This document shows positions 1-9,250 of a DNA stretch of 64,000 nucleotides, in pieces. A program made the position numbers and the translations under genes. Source of the stretch: Stramonita haemastoma. Its lineage: Eukaryota; Mollusca; Gastropoda; Neogastropoda; Muricidae. The stretch covers positions 39,539,902-39,603,901 of the forward strand of contig CM060335.1 in NCBI GenBank assembly GCA_030674155.1. Reading direction: 5' to 3'. How positions within the stretch are numbered: position 1 is the stretch's first letter; the number at the start of each line of letters is the position of its first letter. Under the pieces are notes generated by a model. It was given only the letters and a program-made list of their open reading frames with translations. It was not told where the DNA came from and did no database searches.

Positions 1-202
1 TAGTGGTAGAGTGAAGGTCGTGAAAATTTAATTTGAAGTTTTGTACTGTTTTTTGGGATGATTTTTTTTCTTGATTTTTTTAAAAGTCTTTTTTTTAATG
101 TATGTTCATCCCCTGCACAGTTTGTTTTTATTTTTATTATATAAAAATTTATATTCCTGTTTGTGTGATTCCCGGGGTCTTGCCAGAATTTTTTGATGGC
201 AG
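1..202 (+). other. T-rich spacer preceding the A array
   Basis: This AT-rich, T-run-dominated stretch has no gene. It is homologous, in reverse complement, to about 43216-43420 beyond the gap: both carry the TTTTGTACTGTTTT, GTTCATC and GTTTGTGTGATT segments. It is the 5' flank of the A cassette. Confidence 0.7.
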
Positions 203-476
203 GGGACTTTTTTCTCACTGCAAGAACTTTGTCTTTGCTAGGATAACATCACAAGAGTTCTTCATCACTGCAAGAACTTTGTCTTTGCCAGGATAACATC
301 ACAAGACTTCTTCATTACTGCAAGAACTGTGTCTGCGAGGGTGACATCACAAGACTTCTTCATCACTGCAAGAACTTTGTCTTTGCCAGGATGACATCAC
401 AAGACTTCTTCACTGCGGCAAGGACTTTCTCATCCCAACAATGTCTTCATCACCAGGACTTGAAAAGCCCTTCAAG
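203..476 (+). repeat. A minisatellite array (about 50-bp unit)
   Basis: About five imperfect 50-bp units contain CACTGCAAGAACTTTGTC, GCCAGGAT and ACATCACAAGACTTC. The spacing of 50 can be read directly between 241 and 291. The last units degrade into the common GGACTTC core, and the array ends at TTCAAG immediately before GTATGG. Confidence 0.85.
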
Positions 477-600
477 GTATGGTTCTGACACCTTTCCTGT
501 TAGTTCTATGTACAGAGAACTGTAATTGTATTGGATCAGGTACCCCCAGTTGATGAAGTACTCTGATGACTCTGCTCTTGAAGATTTTTAAAATTGGCGC
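471..600 (+). pseudogene. Reverse-transcriptase relic following the A array
   Basis: From 473 the frame reads QGMVLTPFLLVLCTEN, which resembles RT motif B (QGSVLSPLLFxLYxND). At 553-585 another frame reads MKYSDDSALED, which resembles motif C (the FADD box of non-LTR elements). The two are out of frame with each other and no start or longer domain is visible, so this is a decayed fragment. The motif match is seen in translation. The assignment to a LINE-type RT is inference. Confidence 0.55.
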
Positions 601-857
601 TCTGAATACTCTAAACAAGGTGAAGAGATTTCTCGTAATGAAAATGTATGTAGGAAAACTGTGAAAATGAGTAGTAAGAAAGTCAGACTGCATGAAGTTG
701 GGATGCATTCATGTTATCCTCTGCAGGGTTTTGTAGTGATGTGTTTTTTCTTGATGTCATTTTATGCATTTCTTTTTAATTGCCTTGCTCATAAGCTGTT
801 CCAATCATCTTTTTTGAGATAATGATGCATTCTTGTTTTTTTTGTGTGTGTGGACAG
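601..857 (+). other. Spacer with a diverged M80 relative and a pyrimidine-CAG boundary
   Basis: CAGACTGCATGAAGTTGGGATGC near 690 is a diverged form of the M80 module found before D arrays. It is followed by TTTTATGCATTTC, TTGCCTTGCTCATAAGCTG and a T/GT-rich run ending in CAG at 855-857, which abuts the next array. This upstream block recurs before nearly every D and E array. Confidence 0.6.
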
Positions 858-1374
858 AATCTCATCACTGCAAGAACTTTCAGCAACACCAGAACTGCAG
901 TCTTCATCACCAGAATTGCAGTCTTCATCACCAGAATTGCAGTCTTCATCACCAGAATTGCAGTCTTTATCACCAGAATTGCAGTCTTTATCACCAGAAT
1001 TGCAGTCTACATCACCAGAATTGAAGTCTACATCACCAGAATTGCAGTCTACATCACCAGAATTGCAGTCTTCATCACCAGAATTGCAGTCTACATCACC
1101 AGAATTGCAGTCTTCATCATCAGAACTGCAGTCTTCATCATCCCTGGGACTTCAGTCTTCATCATCACCAGGACTTCAGTCTTCATCATCACCAGGACTT
1201 CAGTCTTCATCATCACCAGGACTTCAGTCTTCATCATCACCAGGACTTCAGTCTTCATCATCACCAGGATTTCAGTCTTCAGTGTTTTATGCAGCACTCA
1301 TGGTTCTGTTGTAAAACCAGCTCCACAGTTGCTGATCTACATACTTCTTCAACGCAAAATGCTCCGGTCTTAAT
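858..1374 (+). repeat. E1 array: 21-bp units changing to 24-bp units
   Basis: After a conserved AATCTCATCACTGCAAGAAC leader come about a dozen 21-bp CAGTCTTCATCACCAGAATTG units. From about 1140 come five 24-bp GGACTTCAGTCTTCATCATC units. All three forward frames stay open because both periods are multiples of three and lack stops (peptides ELQSSSP, then GLQSSSSP). The array ends in the E1 tail (CAGTGTTTTATGCAGCACTC ... GTTGCTGATCTACAT), not in an RT-like segment. Non-coding origin is the simplest reading. Confidence 0.85.
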
Positions 1375-1627
1375 GATTGAACTTCATTTTGAGTGGATAT
1401 CTTGTTGTATATGTTTTTTATAAGCCTGCTGTTTGGTACAGGACAATAATAATGTATGGAGTTTAGATAGTGCTGAATCTCATAAAGCTATAAATAGAAG
1501 CACTTACATTCAAATAGATTTTCATCACTTTGAAGTTTTGTTTTGCTTAGTGTGTTTTGAATGAGTGTTTATTTAGGTGACATGAATATTGGATGTCAGA
1601 AAATGAAAATAGAAGAAAAAGTGGGAA
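1375..1627 (+). other. Spacer leading into P1
   Basis: It contains TTTGGTACAGGACAATAATAATG...TAGTGCTGAATCT, a block repeated before every P1. The P1 leader follows (GAGTGTTTATTTAGGTGACA ... GGATGTCAGAAAATGAAA), which is paralogous to the leader of P2. No gene is seen. Confidence 0.65.
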
Positions 1628-2275
1628 AAACACTAATAAGGGGAAAAGAAAAGGTGGTTGGAGGCCCCAGAAAAAAGAAATTAAAAAAAAAATGTGAGGA
1701 AAAGAAAAGGTGGTTGGAGGCCCCATAAAAAAAGGAAAAAAAATGATATGGGGAAAAGAAAAGGTGGTTGGAGGCCCCAGAAAAAAGAAATTAAAAAAAA
1801 AATGTGAGGAAAAGAAAAGGTGGTTGGAGGCCCCAGAAAAAAAGAAAAAAAAGAATGTGGGGAAAAGAAAAGGTGGTTGGGGGCCCCAGAAAAAAAAAAG
1901 ATAAATAATGTGGGGAAAAGAAAAGGTGGTTGGGGGCCCCAGAAAAAAAGAATAAAAAAATAATGTGGGGAAAAGAAAAGGTGGTTGGGTCCCCAGAAAA
2001 AAAAAATGTGGGGAAAAGAAAAGTTGGTTGGAGGCCCCAGAAAAAAAAAAAAGTGGGAAAAGAAAAGGTGGTTGGGGGCCCCAGAAAAAAAGAGAAAAAT
2101 GTGGGGAAAAGAAAAGGTGGTTGGAGGTCCCAGAAAAAAAGAAACAAAATGTGGGAAGAAGAAAATTAAAAAAAAATGGGGAAAAGAAAAGGTGGTTGGA
2201 GGCCCCAGAAAAAAGAAAATAATGTGGGGAAAAGAAAAGGTGGTTGGAGGCCCCACCAAAAATATAAAAAAGAAA
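1628..2275 (+). repeat. P1 purine-rich array, copy 1
   Basis: About 13 units of roughly 45-60 bp each carry GGGGAAAAGAAAAGGTGGTT followed by GGAGGCCCCAGAAAA. Length varies in the A-runs. The plus strand is strongly purine-biased. Several frames on both strands are stop-free, giving spurious K-rich (plus) and F/P-rich (minus) translations. GGTGGTTGGAGG is a candidate two-tetrad quadruplex. Confidence 0.9.
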
Positions 2276-2453
2276 AGAAAAAAAAAGAAGTACAATTGAG
2301 TGTGTATGTGTGTGTATGGAAGTCACCATCATTACATTTTATTTCAAAATCTTAGATAAGGATTTAAATAATAAAATCTGTTCAAATGTCCATTGAAAAA
2401 AACACAACATGGTCTTGATATAGCAGTATTCTGTGTGTTTCTGGCTCATAATG

Positions 2454-2968
2454 TGTGTATTGATGTATCCCTGATAGATGTTACATCCACTGGAGATTTA
2501 AAAGATATACAAGTGGAGTAAATAATGTGTGTATTGATGTATCCCTGATAGATGTTACATCCAGTGGGAGATTTAGAAGATATACAAGTGGAGTAAATAA
2601 TGTGTGTGTTGATGTATCCCTGATAGATGTTACATCCACTGGGAGATTTAGAAGATATACAAGTGAAGTAAATAATGTGTGTGTTGATGTATCCCTGATA
2701 GATGTTACATCCACTGGGAGATTTAAAAGATATACAAGTGGAGTAAATAATGTGTGTGTTAATGTATCCCTGATAGATGTTACATCCAGTGGGAGATTTA
2801 GAAGATATACAAGTGGAGTAAATAATGTGTGTATTGATGTATCCCTGATAGATGTTACATCCAATGAGAGATTTAGAAGATATACAAGTGGAGTAAATAA
2901 TGTGTGTATTGATGTATCCCTGATAGATTTTACATCTAGTGGGAGATTTAGAAGATACACAAGTTGAG
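2454..2968 (+). repeat. S75 satellite, copy 1 (7 units)
   Basis: Seven 75-bp units begin at about 2454, 2527, 2602, 2677, 2752, 2827 and 2902. Each has GTATTGATGTATCCCTGATA, GATGTTACATCCA and AGATATACAAGTGGAGTAAA. 75 bp equals 25 codons, so frames on both strands stay open. Substitutions fall at replacement positions as readily as silent ones, so coding is not favoured. Confidence 0.92.
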
Positions 2969-3559
2969 TAAATGGATAAAATATGCACAAATGTGATGAA
3001 TTGCAGAAAATGTGAATATAAATATTGTAACGTGTAAAATGTGTTGTGAGTAGCAGATGTTTGTCTTTGTGTGCATGTAATGCATTTCTGTTTTTGTTTT
3101 TGTTTTATTTTGTTTCATTTTTACTAAGGAAGGGGGTAGATAATGATTTTTTTCATACCATCAACTTGTTTAAAAAAATTATTGTAGTTTAAAACAACCC
3201 TTGTTTTTGATAGCCTGGACTGGATATTTGTGATTTGTGATGCAGCGCCAAAGTTTTAGTATTTGTATGATTTTGTTATGTAACTTTAAAATTACCATTA
3301 CTTTTATGTATGATGTTTTTAGTGGAAAAGCAGTGACCTAAGTAGCAGGTGCTTTATTAGGCATTTTGATCAGAGTGAATTTTTGTGTTTTGTATTTTTA
3401 TTTTGACTCCTGTTACTTGGTACATCACTTTGTTTGATAGTGTTTTTTCTTATTCCTTTTTAAATGAGTGTGTATGTAGGTGACAGAAATTTGGATGTGA
3501 GAAACTGAAACTAGAAAGAAAAGTAGGAAAAGAGGAGATTGGACAACCCACCAAAAAAA
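2969..3559 (+). other. Conserved inter-array spacer S75 to P2
   Basis: Unique-looking within a unit but present in every composite unit. Landmarks are GAGGAAGGGGGTAGATAATG-like at 3120, CCTGGACTGGATATTTGTGA at 3215, GCAGCGCCAAAGTTTTAGTA at 3243, then the P2 leader (GAGTGTGTATGTAGGTGACA at 3464). No gene, RNA or promoter is recognised. Confidence 0.65.
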
Positions 3560-3860
3560 AAAATTGAATGGGGAAAAGAAAAGGTGGTTGGAGGCCCTAC
3601 ACATAAAACGAGAAAAAAAATCCAAATCAAACAAAAAACTAAAACAAAACAAAAAAAAAGGGGAAAGAAAAGGTGGTTGGAGGCCCCACACATAAAAAGA
3701 AAAGAACAAAAAAATTCAAATCAAAACAAAAAACTAAAACAAAACAAAAAAAGGGGGAAAGAAAAGGTGGTTGGAGGCCCCACACATAAAAAGCAAAAAG
3801 CTAATTAAAAAAAATATATTAAGAAAAGAAAAAATAGGAGGTTGAAGTCCCCACAAAAAA
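3560..3860 (+). repeat. P2 purine-rich array, copy 1
   Basis: Three units of about 92 bp carry the GGTGGTTGGAGGCCC core of P1 but are followed by ACACATAAAAAG. A degenerate fourth core follows (GGAGGTTGAAGTCCCCAC). It shares its leader with P1, so P1 and P2 are paralogous cassettes. Confidence 0.85.
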
Positions 3861-4073
3861 GTGTCTGATTCAGTGTGTTTCAGTTGCCATTGTACATTTT
3901 TGTTATTGAGTTTGAAATTCATATTTCAGATCAGAAGTATGGTCACTTGTCCATTGAAAAAAAAATCAGGGTCTTGCAATGGCTGTGCAGTTGACGTTTC
4001 TGGCTAAGAATCTGTGTATTGATCTATTACTGACAGATTTTCCGTCAGCTGAGAAGTTCAGGTCTTTATTGCT

Positions 4074-5053
4074 GTGAGGACTTATTTGCTGCAAGGATTT
4101 CTTCATCATCACAAGGACTCATTCAACACTGTAGCCTTGTTAATTGCTGCAAGGACTTGTTTATTGCCACAAGGACTTCTTCATCTCTGTAAGGATTTCT
4201 TCATCGCCACAAGGTTTTCTTTATTGCTGAAAGGACTTCTCCATTGCCACAAGGACTTTTTCATCACTGCAAGGACTTCTCCATTGCCACAAGGACTTCT
4301 TCATCGCTGAAAGGACTTCTCCATTGCCACAAGGACTTGTTTCATCACTGCAAGGACTTCTCCTTTGCCACAAGGACTTCTTCATTGCTGAAAGGACTTC
4401 TCCATTGCCACAAGGACTTTTCATCACTGCAAGGACTTCTCCATTGCCACAAGGACTTCTTCATCACTGAAAGGACTTCTCCATTGCCACAAGGACTTCT
4501 TCATCACTGAAAGGACTTCTCCATTGCCACAAGGACTTTTTCATCACTGCAAGGACTCGTCCATCGCTACAAGGACTTTTTCATCACTGCAAGGACTTCT
4601 CCATTGCCACAAGGACTTCTCCATCGCTACAAGGACTTTTTCATCACTGCAAGGACTTCTCCATTGCCACAAGGACTTCTTCATCACTGCAAGGACTTCT
4701 CCATTGCCACAAGGACGTCTTCATCACTGCAAGGACTTCTCCATTGCCACAAGGATGTCTTCATCATCACACAGACTTCTTCCTCACCACAAGGATTTCT
4801 TCATCATCACAATAGACTTCCTCATTGCCACAAAGATGTCTCCATTGCTACAGACTTCTTCATTGCTGAAAGGCTTCTTCATTGCTGAAAGGACTTTTTC
4901 ATTGCTGAAAGGACATCTTCATTGCAAGGGCTTCATCATTACAAACACTTTTTTTATTGCTTCAAGAATCTCGTCTCTGCAAGGACTTTTTCATTTCTAC
5001 ACAGACTTCTGTATTGCCAGTACTTAAATCCACGTTCCTTGGTTCCCTTCAAG
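4074..5053 (+). repeat. C array (20-bp unit), copy 1
   Basis: Some 45 units of about 20 bp alternate CATTGCCACAAGGACTTCT and CATCACTGCAAGGACTTCT or related forms. Because 20 is not a multiple of 3 and the units lack stops, all frames are open and give the same 20-residue cycle. It is preceded by a single-copy relative of the S75 unit (TGTGTATTGATCTATTACTG at 4011) and followed directly by the RT-like segment. Confidence 0.9.
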
Positions 5054-5172
5054 GTATGGTTCTGTCACTTATGCTCTTCATTCTTTATATACATACATGA
5101 TTTAATTGTATTGGATTTGGTACCACCCTGTTGATTAAGTGCTCTGATGACACTGATGTTGAGGATATATGA
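5041..5172 (+). pseudogene. Reverse-transcriptase relic following C, copy 1 (best preserved)
   Basis: From 5047 one frame reads LQGMVLSLMLFILYIH, which matches RT motif B of non-LTR elements (QGSVLSPLLFILYIND). A stop follows at 5098-5100. In the same frame TTLLIKCSDDTDVED follows at 5122-5166, which matches motif C (FADD). The spacing between the LS-(P) position and DD is about 26 codons, as expected for the palm domain. Upstream palm motifs are replaced by the C minisatellite. The frame closes at 5170. The RT identification is inference from these two motifs and their spacing. It is a relic, not a working enzyme. Confidence 0.65.
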
Positions 5173-5289
5173 AACTGAAGCTGTGTCACTGTGTGTATTG
5201 TAAAAAAGTTGAGAAGTTCTCTATGAATAGAAAAGTTATTTTTTCCCTGTTTTTCAGCTACAGCTCTGAGGTTTACCAGTGGTGAGATT

Positions 5290-5635
5290 TTTGCAAATGC
5301 AACTGTTTTTTTCCCCCCACCACTAAGGTAGAAGCATTTTGACTTTGGGGATACTGTTGGAGATTGAACCTGCCACTTTTGCCAGGACAGTCAGGAGGAA
5401 CCTCCCTGTTCTTCCATATTTCCAGCTGTCATGGATTCTTTTGATGTGCACAAGACCGTAAGAACACTGGTCTGACTGGTTTAGAGTCTTTAGAAAGACT
5501 TGGTATTTATTTTTTATTTGAATGTCAAACCAAGAAGCAAGGGCAAAGCTTAGAATTGAACCCAGAACCTCACGGTTTGCTTGTTAGGCAGGTGGACATC
5601 TGAACCATTCTGCCACCATCCCTCTTAAATGTTCT
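5290..5635 (-). mobile_element. SINEa, tRNA-derived, copy 1
   Basis: On the minus strand the head (near 5625) reads GGTGGCAGAATGGTTCAGA, an A-box-like sequence. GAGGTTCTGGGTTCAATTCT, B-box-like, follows about 40 bp later, and then a body through AGACCAGTGTTCTTACGGTC. Copies at 44833 and 60358 lie at the equivalent place, between C and D'. Boundaries are approximate. Confidence 0.6.
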
Positions 5636-5840
5636 GACTAAAATTTTGCAGAATGTAACTCAAAGGTAGTCTGCATGAAGTCGTGATGCATTAATGGTAT
5701 ACTGTGTTCTGTGATGATTTGATTCTTTTTGGATTTGTAAAAAAAACCCCATGATTTCTTTACAGAATTTTATCTTGCTCATGAGCTAGCCCAGTTTCTC
5801 TTTTGAGATAATACTCTCTTCCTTTTTGTGTCTTCAAGAG

Positions 5841-6012
5841 AAATTCGTCATCACAAGAACTTCACCATCACCCAAATTTGATCATGCCCAGGACTTCAGT
5901 TTTCCTTGCCAGGACTTCAGTCTTCATCATCACCAAGACTTGAACATCACCAGAATGGGCACTCTTCAACATCAGCAGGTCTTGAAAAGTGGACTTTAAT
6001 TGCTCCCTGCAA
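5841..6012 (+). repeat. D' short array, copy 1
   Basis: Only about six irregular units of the GGACTTC core are present (AGAACTTCACCATCACC, CCAGGACTTCAGT and so on). They lie between a TTTTTGTGTCTTCAAGAG boundary and CTGCAAG before GTATGG. It looks like an unexpanded version of the D or E arrays and may be nearest the ancestral state. Confidence 0.6.
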
Positions 6013-6115
6013 GGTATGGTTCTACCATCTACCATCTTCATTTTTAATGCAGTTGAAACAGTACTGGATCTGATACCGCACTGAAGTACATGGATGACAC
6101 TGCTCTTGGAGGTTA
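6000..6115 (+). pseudogene. Reverse-transcriptase relic following D', copy 1
   Basis: CSLQGMVLP begins near 6002, and KYMDDTALGG is encoded at 6084-6113. The YMDD form of motif C is textbook for reverse transcriptases. The two motifs are separated by a decayed stretch with stops. Confidence 0.55.
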
Positions 6116-6214
6116 ACAAAATCAATGTTGTGTATATTCTGAAGAAGTTAAACTTTCTATATATAGAAATGTAGAGAGAAGTGTCCCGTATAGATAGAAA
6201 TGTACTGAATAAAA

Positions 6215-6376
6215 TTGTATAAATATGTAGGGAGATAGTAGACTGTATGAAGTCAGGATATATTAATGTTAATACTGTACAGTGTTCTGTGATGATTTAT
6301 TTCTATGTAGGGAGATAGTAGACTGCATGAAGTCAGGATATATTAATGTTAATACTGTACAATGTTCTGTGACGAT
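6215..6376 (+). repeat. M80 module, 2 tandem copies
   Basis: Two 80-bp units (TATGTAGGGAGATAGTAGAC ... ACTGTACAATGTTCTGTGAT) lie directly upstream of the D cassette. Copy number at this site varies between composite units (1 to about 4). Confidence 0.8.
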
Positions 6377-6490
6377 TTAGTTCTATTTCTTCGTGATGCC
6401 ATTTTATTCATCTTTTTAAATTGCCTTGCTTAAAAGCTGCTCCTGTTTTCTTTTTGGAGATAATGATGTATTCTTGTTTTTTGTGTGCAG

Positions 6491-6867
6491 AATCTCATCA
6501 TCACAAGAATTTTATCATCTCTAGGACTTCAGTCATCATCATTGCCTGAACTACATCATCCTCTGGACTTCATCAACACCAGGACTTCATCAACACTTCA
6601 TCAACACCAGGACTTCATCAACACCAGGACTTCATCAACACCAGGACTTCATCAACACCATGAACACCAGGACTTCATCAACACCAGGACTTCATCATCA
6701 CCAGACTTCATCAACACCAGGACTTCTTCAACACCAGGACTTCTTCATCACCAGGACTTTATCAACACCAGGACTTTATCAACACCAGGACTTTATCAAC
6801 ACCAGGACTTCATCAACACTTCATCAACACCAGGACTTCAGAAGTCAACTTTACTTGTTCCCTTCAA
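6491..6867 (+). repeat. D array (17-bp unit), copy 1
   Basis: It starts after TTTTTTGTGTGCAG with an AATCTCATCATCACAAG leader and a less regular segment (TAGGACTTCAGTCATCATCA ... CTACATCATCCTCTGG). About 15 units of AGGACTTCATCAACACC follow. The 17-bp period makes each frame cycle through the same 17-residue peptide (TPGLHQHQDFINTRTSS). Confidence 0.9.
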
Positions 6868-6985
6868 GGCATGGTTCTGTCACCCATTGTATTCAGTTTT
6901 TATGCAAACGTTAAGTCTGTATTGGATCTACTGGCACTGTGTGCTAAGGTTGTGTGATGATACTGCTCTGGGAAATTTACAGTAT
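6840..6985 (+). pseudogene. Reverse-transcriptase relic following D, copy 1
   Basis: From 6862 the frame reads LQGMVLSPIVFSFYAN (motif B). Shifted by one base, 6947-6982 reads RLCDDTALGNLQ (motif C). A single frameshift separates them. Confidence 0.6.
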
Positions 6986-7299
6986 GTATATTCTTAAGTT
7001 GGGGTTTTGGGGGTGGTGGTGTTAAAATGTAGAGATTAAAATTGTAAAAATTATGTCGCCAGATAGTGGATAGAGTGAAGGTCATGATTGATTAGTCAAG
7101 TTTTGTACTGTTTTCTGGGATGATTTCTTTCTTGATATTTTAAAACTGTTTTTTTTTTAAATAGTATGTTCATCACCTACACAGATTTGTCTTTTTTCTT
7201 GATGTCATTTTATGCATACCTTTTTAATTGCCTCACTGATAAGCTGCTCCAATTGTCTCTTTTGAAATAATAATATATTCTTATTTGCTTATTTGACAG
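6986..7299 (+). other. Spacer D to E2
   Basis: A G/GT-rich run (GGGGTTTTGGGGGTGGTGG) is followed by AGATAGTGGATAGAGTGAAG and TTTTGTACTGTTTTCTGGGA. A pyrimidine-rich run ends in GACAG at 7295-7299. The block is the same as that found before the A array at position 1, so A and E cassettes share an upstream region. Confidence 0.65.
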
Positions 7300-7843
7300 A
7301 ATCTCATCATTGCAAGAACTTTCATCATCACCAGCACTTCAGTCTTCATCATCACCAGGACTTCAGTCTTCTTCATCACCAGGACTTCAGTCTTCTTCAT
7401 CACCAGGACTTCAGTCTTCTTCATCACCAGGACTTCAGTCTTCATCATCACCAGACTTCATCATCACCAGGACTTCATCATCACCAGGACTTCAGTCTTC
7501 ATCATCACCAGGACTTCAGTCTTCATCATCACCAGGACTTCAGTCTTCATCATCACCAGGACTTCAGTCTTCATCATCACCAGGACTTCGGTCTTCATCA
7601 TCACCAGGACTTCAGTCTTCATCATCACCAGGACTTCAGTCTTCATCATCACCAGGACTTCAGTCTTCATCATCACCAGGACTTCAGTCTTCATCATCAC
7701 CAGGACTTCATCATCACCAGGACTTCAGTCTTCATCATCACCAGGACTTCAGTCTTCATCATCGCCAGAACTTCTTGACCTCCATGTCTTTTGTCTTTGT
7801 TGATGCTGGAACTTCAAAAGTCAACTTGCTGTTTACTTGCAAG
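7300..7843 (+). repeat. E2 array (24-bp unit), copy 1
   Basis: About 18 units of 24 bp (CAGGACTTCAGTCTTCATCA TCAC) include a few truncated ones. The E2 tail follows (TTCTTGACCTCCATGTC, GTTGATGCTGGAACTTC, TTTACTTGCAAG). All three plus frames are open (QDFSLHHH, GLQSSSSP, TSVFIITR), as is one minus frame (MMKTEVLV). Confidence 0.9.
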
Positions 7844-7890
7844 GTATAGTTCAGTCACATGATATTGTCTTCATTCTTTATACATGCAAA
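7832..7890 (+). pseudogene. RT motif-B-like relic following E2, copy 1
   Basis: One frame across the array end reads LQGIVQSHDIVFILYTC, a decayed counterpart of LQGMVLSPILFIFYAN after D arrays. No motif C is found downstream. A G-homopolymer lies at 7920-7931. Confidence 0.4.
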
Positions 7891-8075
7891 ATGTCACCAT
7901 TCTTTAAGATCAGTGGGGAGGGGGGGGGGGGTACAAGGAAAGGGCAGGTAATTTCAGCAGTGGCCTGAGTGATGTGGGACAGGTGCACTGAGGAGGTAAA
8001 GGAGGAACAGGAAGGTGAGGGGAAGAGAGAAAAGGGAGAGAATTGTGTGGAATTTATTTATTTATCTATGTATTA

Positions 8076-8440
8076 TTTATTTATTCTTTTATATCGAGGA
8101 TAATGGAATAAGCACTCGTGTGCTTTTTTTTTTTTTTTTACATCCGGTCCCCGTGTGTATGCATTTTTGTAAATCTTGTCATCTGTTCCCACCGGCACAC
8201 AGTACACAGTAACCTACTCTTATGAAAAGCAGAACAGGATTTAACATGTGCAAGATGTTCTGTGTGCGTTCGCACACTGGCTTGGTTTATAGTCTCATCC
8301 GAAGGACTTTTGGGGAGAGGGGAGTCAGCACTGATGTTAACTCCAGGGGAAAAATCCCCTTAAACAGGAATCAAACCTGGGTTGTAATTGAGAGTGCAAT
8401 GTTTTGACCATTAGGCTATCTCGACTCCTAGATGAGAGAA
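8076..8440 (-). mobile_element. SINEb, tRNA-derived, copy 1
   Basis: The minus-strand head reads GATAGCCTAATGGTCAAAAC (A-box-like) and CAGGTTTGATTCCTG (B-box-like). The body contains CCCCAAAAGTCCTTCGGATG and AGACTATAAACCAAG, and a T-run/AAAT tail lies at its far end near 8050-8140. AGTCC-TTCGGATGAGAC bodies are common in molluscan SINEs (general knowledge). Confidence 0.7.
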
Positions 8441-8574
8441 GCTACAGATTTGATTTCATAGTTGCATGATGGAAAAACTCAAAATCTGATCCCCCCCCCA
8501 ATGTAAGATAACACATCTTTGATTTTTGAAAATATTTTTAGATAATAATGTATTTATGCTCTTATTGTCCTCAG

Positions 8575-8945
8575 GACTTATCACTAGGACTTCAAAACTT
8601 CACCATTGTCAGGACTTCATTTTTGCTGAGACTTCAACACCCGAAATGTCGCCAAGACATCATCACCAAGACTTCATCATCACCAAGACTTCATCATCAC
8701 CATCATCACCAAGACTTCATCATCACCAAGACTTCTTCCTCACCAAGACTTCATCATCACCAAGACTTTATCATCACCATCATCACCAAGACTTCATCAT
8801 CACCAAGACTTTATCATCACCATCATCACCAAGACTTCATCATCACCAAGACTTCATCATCACCAAGACTTCATCATCACCAAGACTTCATCATCAAGAC
8901 TTTGTCATTATTAAGAGTTCATTAACTCAAAAACTTAATCATAGA
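8575..8945 (+). repeat. F array (17-bp unit), copy 1
   Basis: After ATTGTCCTCAG at 8574, early units are irregular and are followed by about 14 regular AAGACTTCATCATCACC units with CATCATCACC interruptions. The sequence drifts toward AAGAGTTCATTAACTCAAAA at the end. Confidence 0.88.
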
Positions 8946-9250
8946 TGAGACTTCATTACCACCAAAAGATCCCCACAGGACTTTTATTATCATCACCAGA
9001 ATATACTTCATCAGTGCGTGGACTTCATTATCACCAAGACTTTTTATCATCATTAGAATATACTCATCAGTGCCTGGACTTCATTATCACCAAGACTTTT
9101 TATCATCACCAGAATATTCCCCATCAGTGCCTGGACTTCATTATCACCAAGACTTTTTATCATCACCAGAATATACCCCATCAGTGCCTGGACTTCATTA
9201 TCACCAAGACTTTTTTTTCATCAGCAAAACTTCATCATCACCAAGATTTC
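8946..9250 (+). repeat. G array (57-bp unit), copy 1
   Basis: About four to five units contain TATCACCAAGACTTTTTATC, ATCACCAGAATAT and CCATCAGTGCCTGGACTTC. 57 bp equals 19 codons. The unit itself is built from GACTTC-core pieces. Confidence 0.85.
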
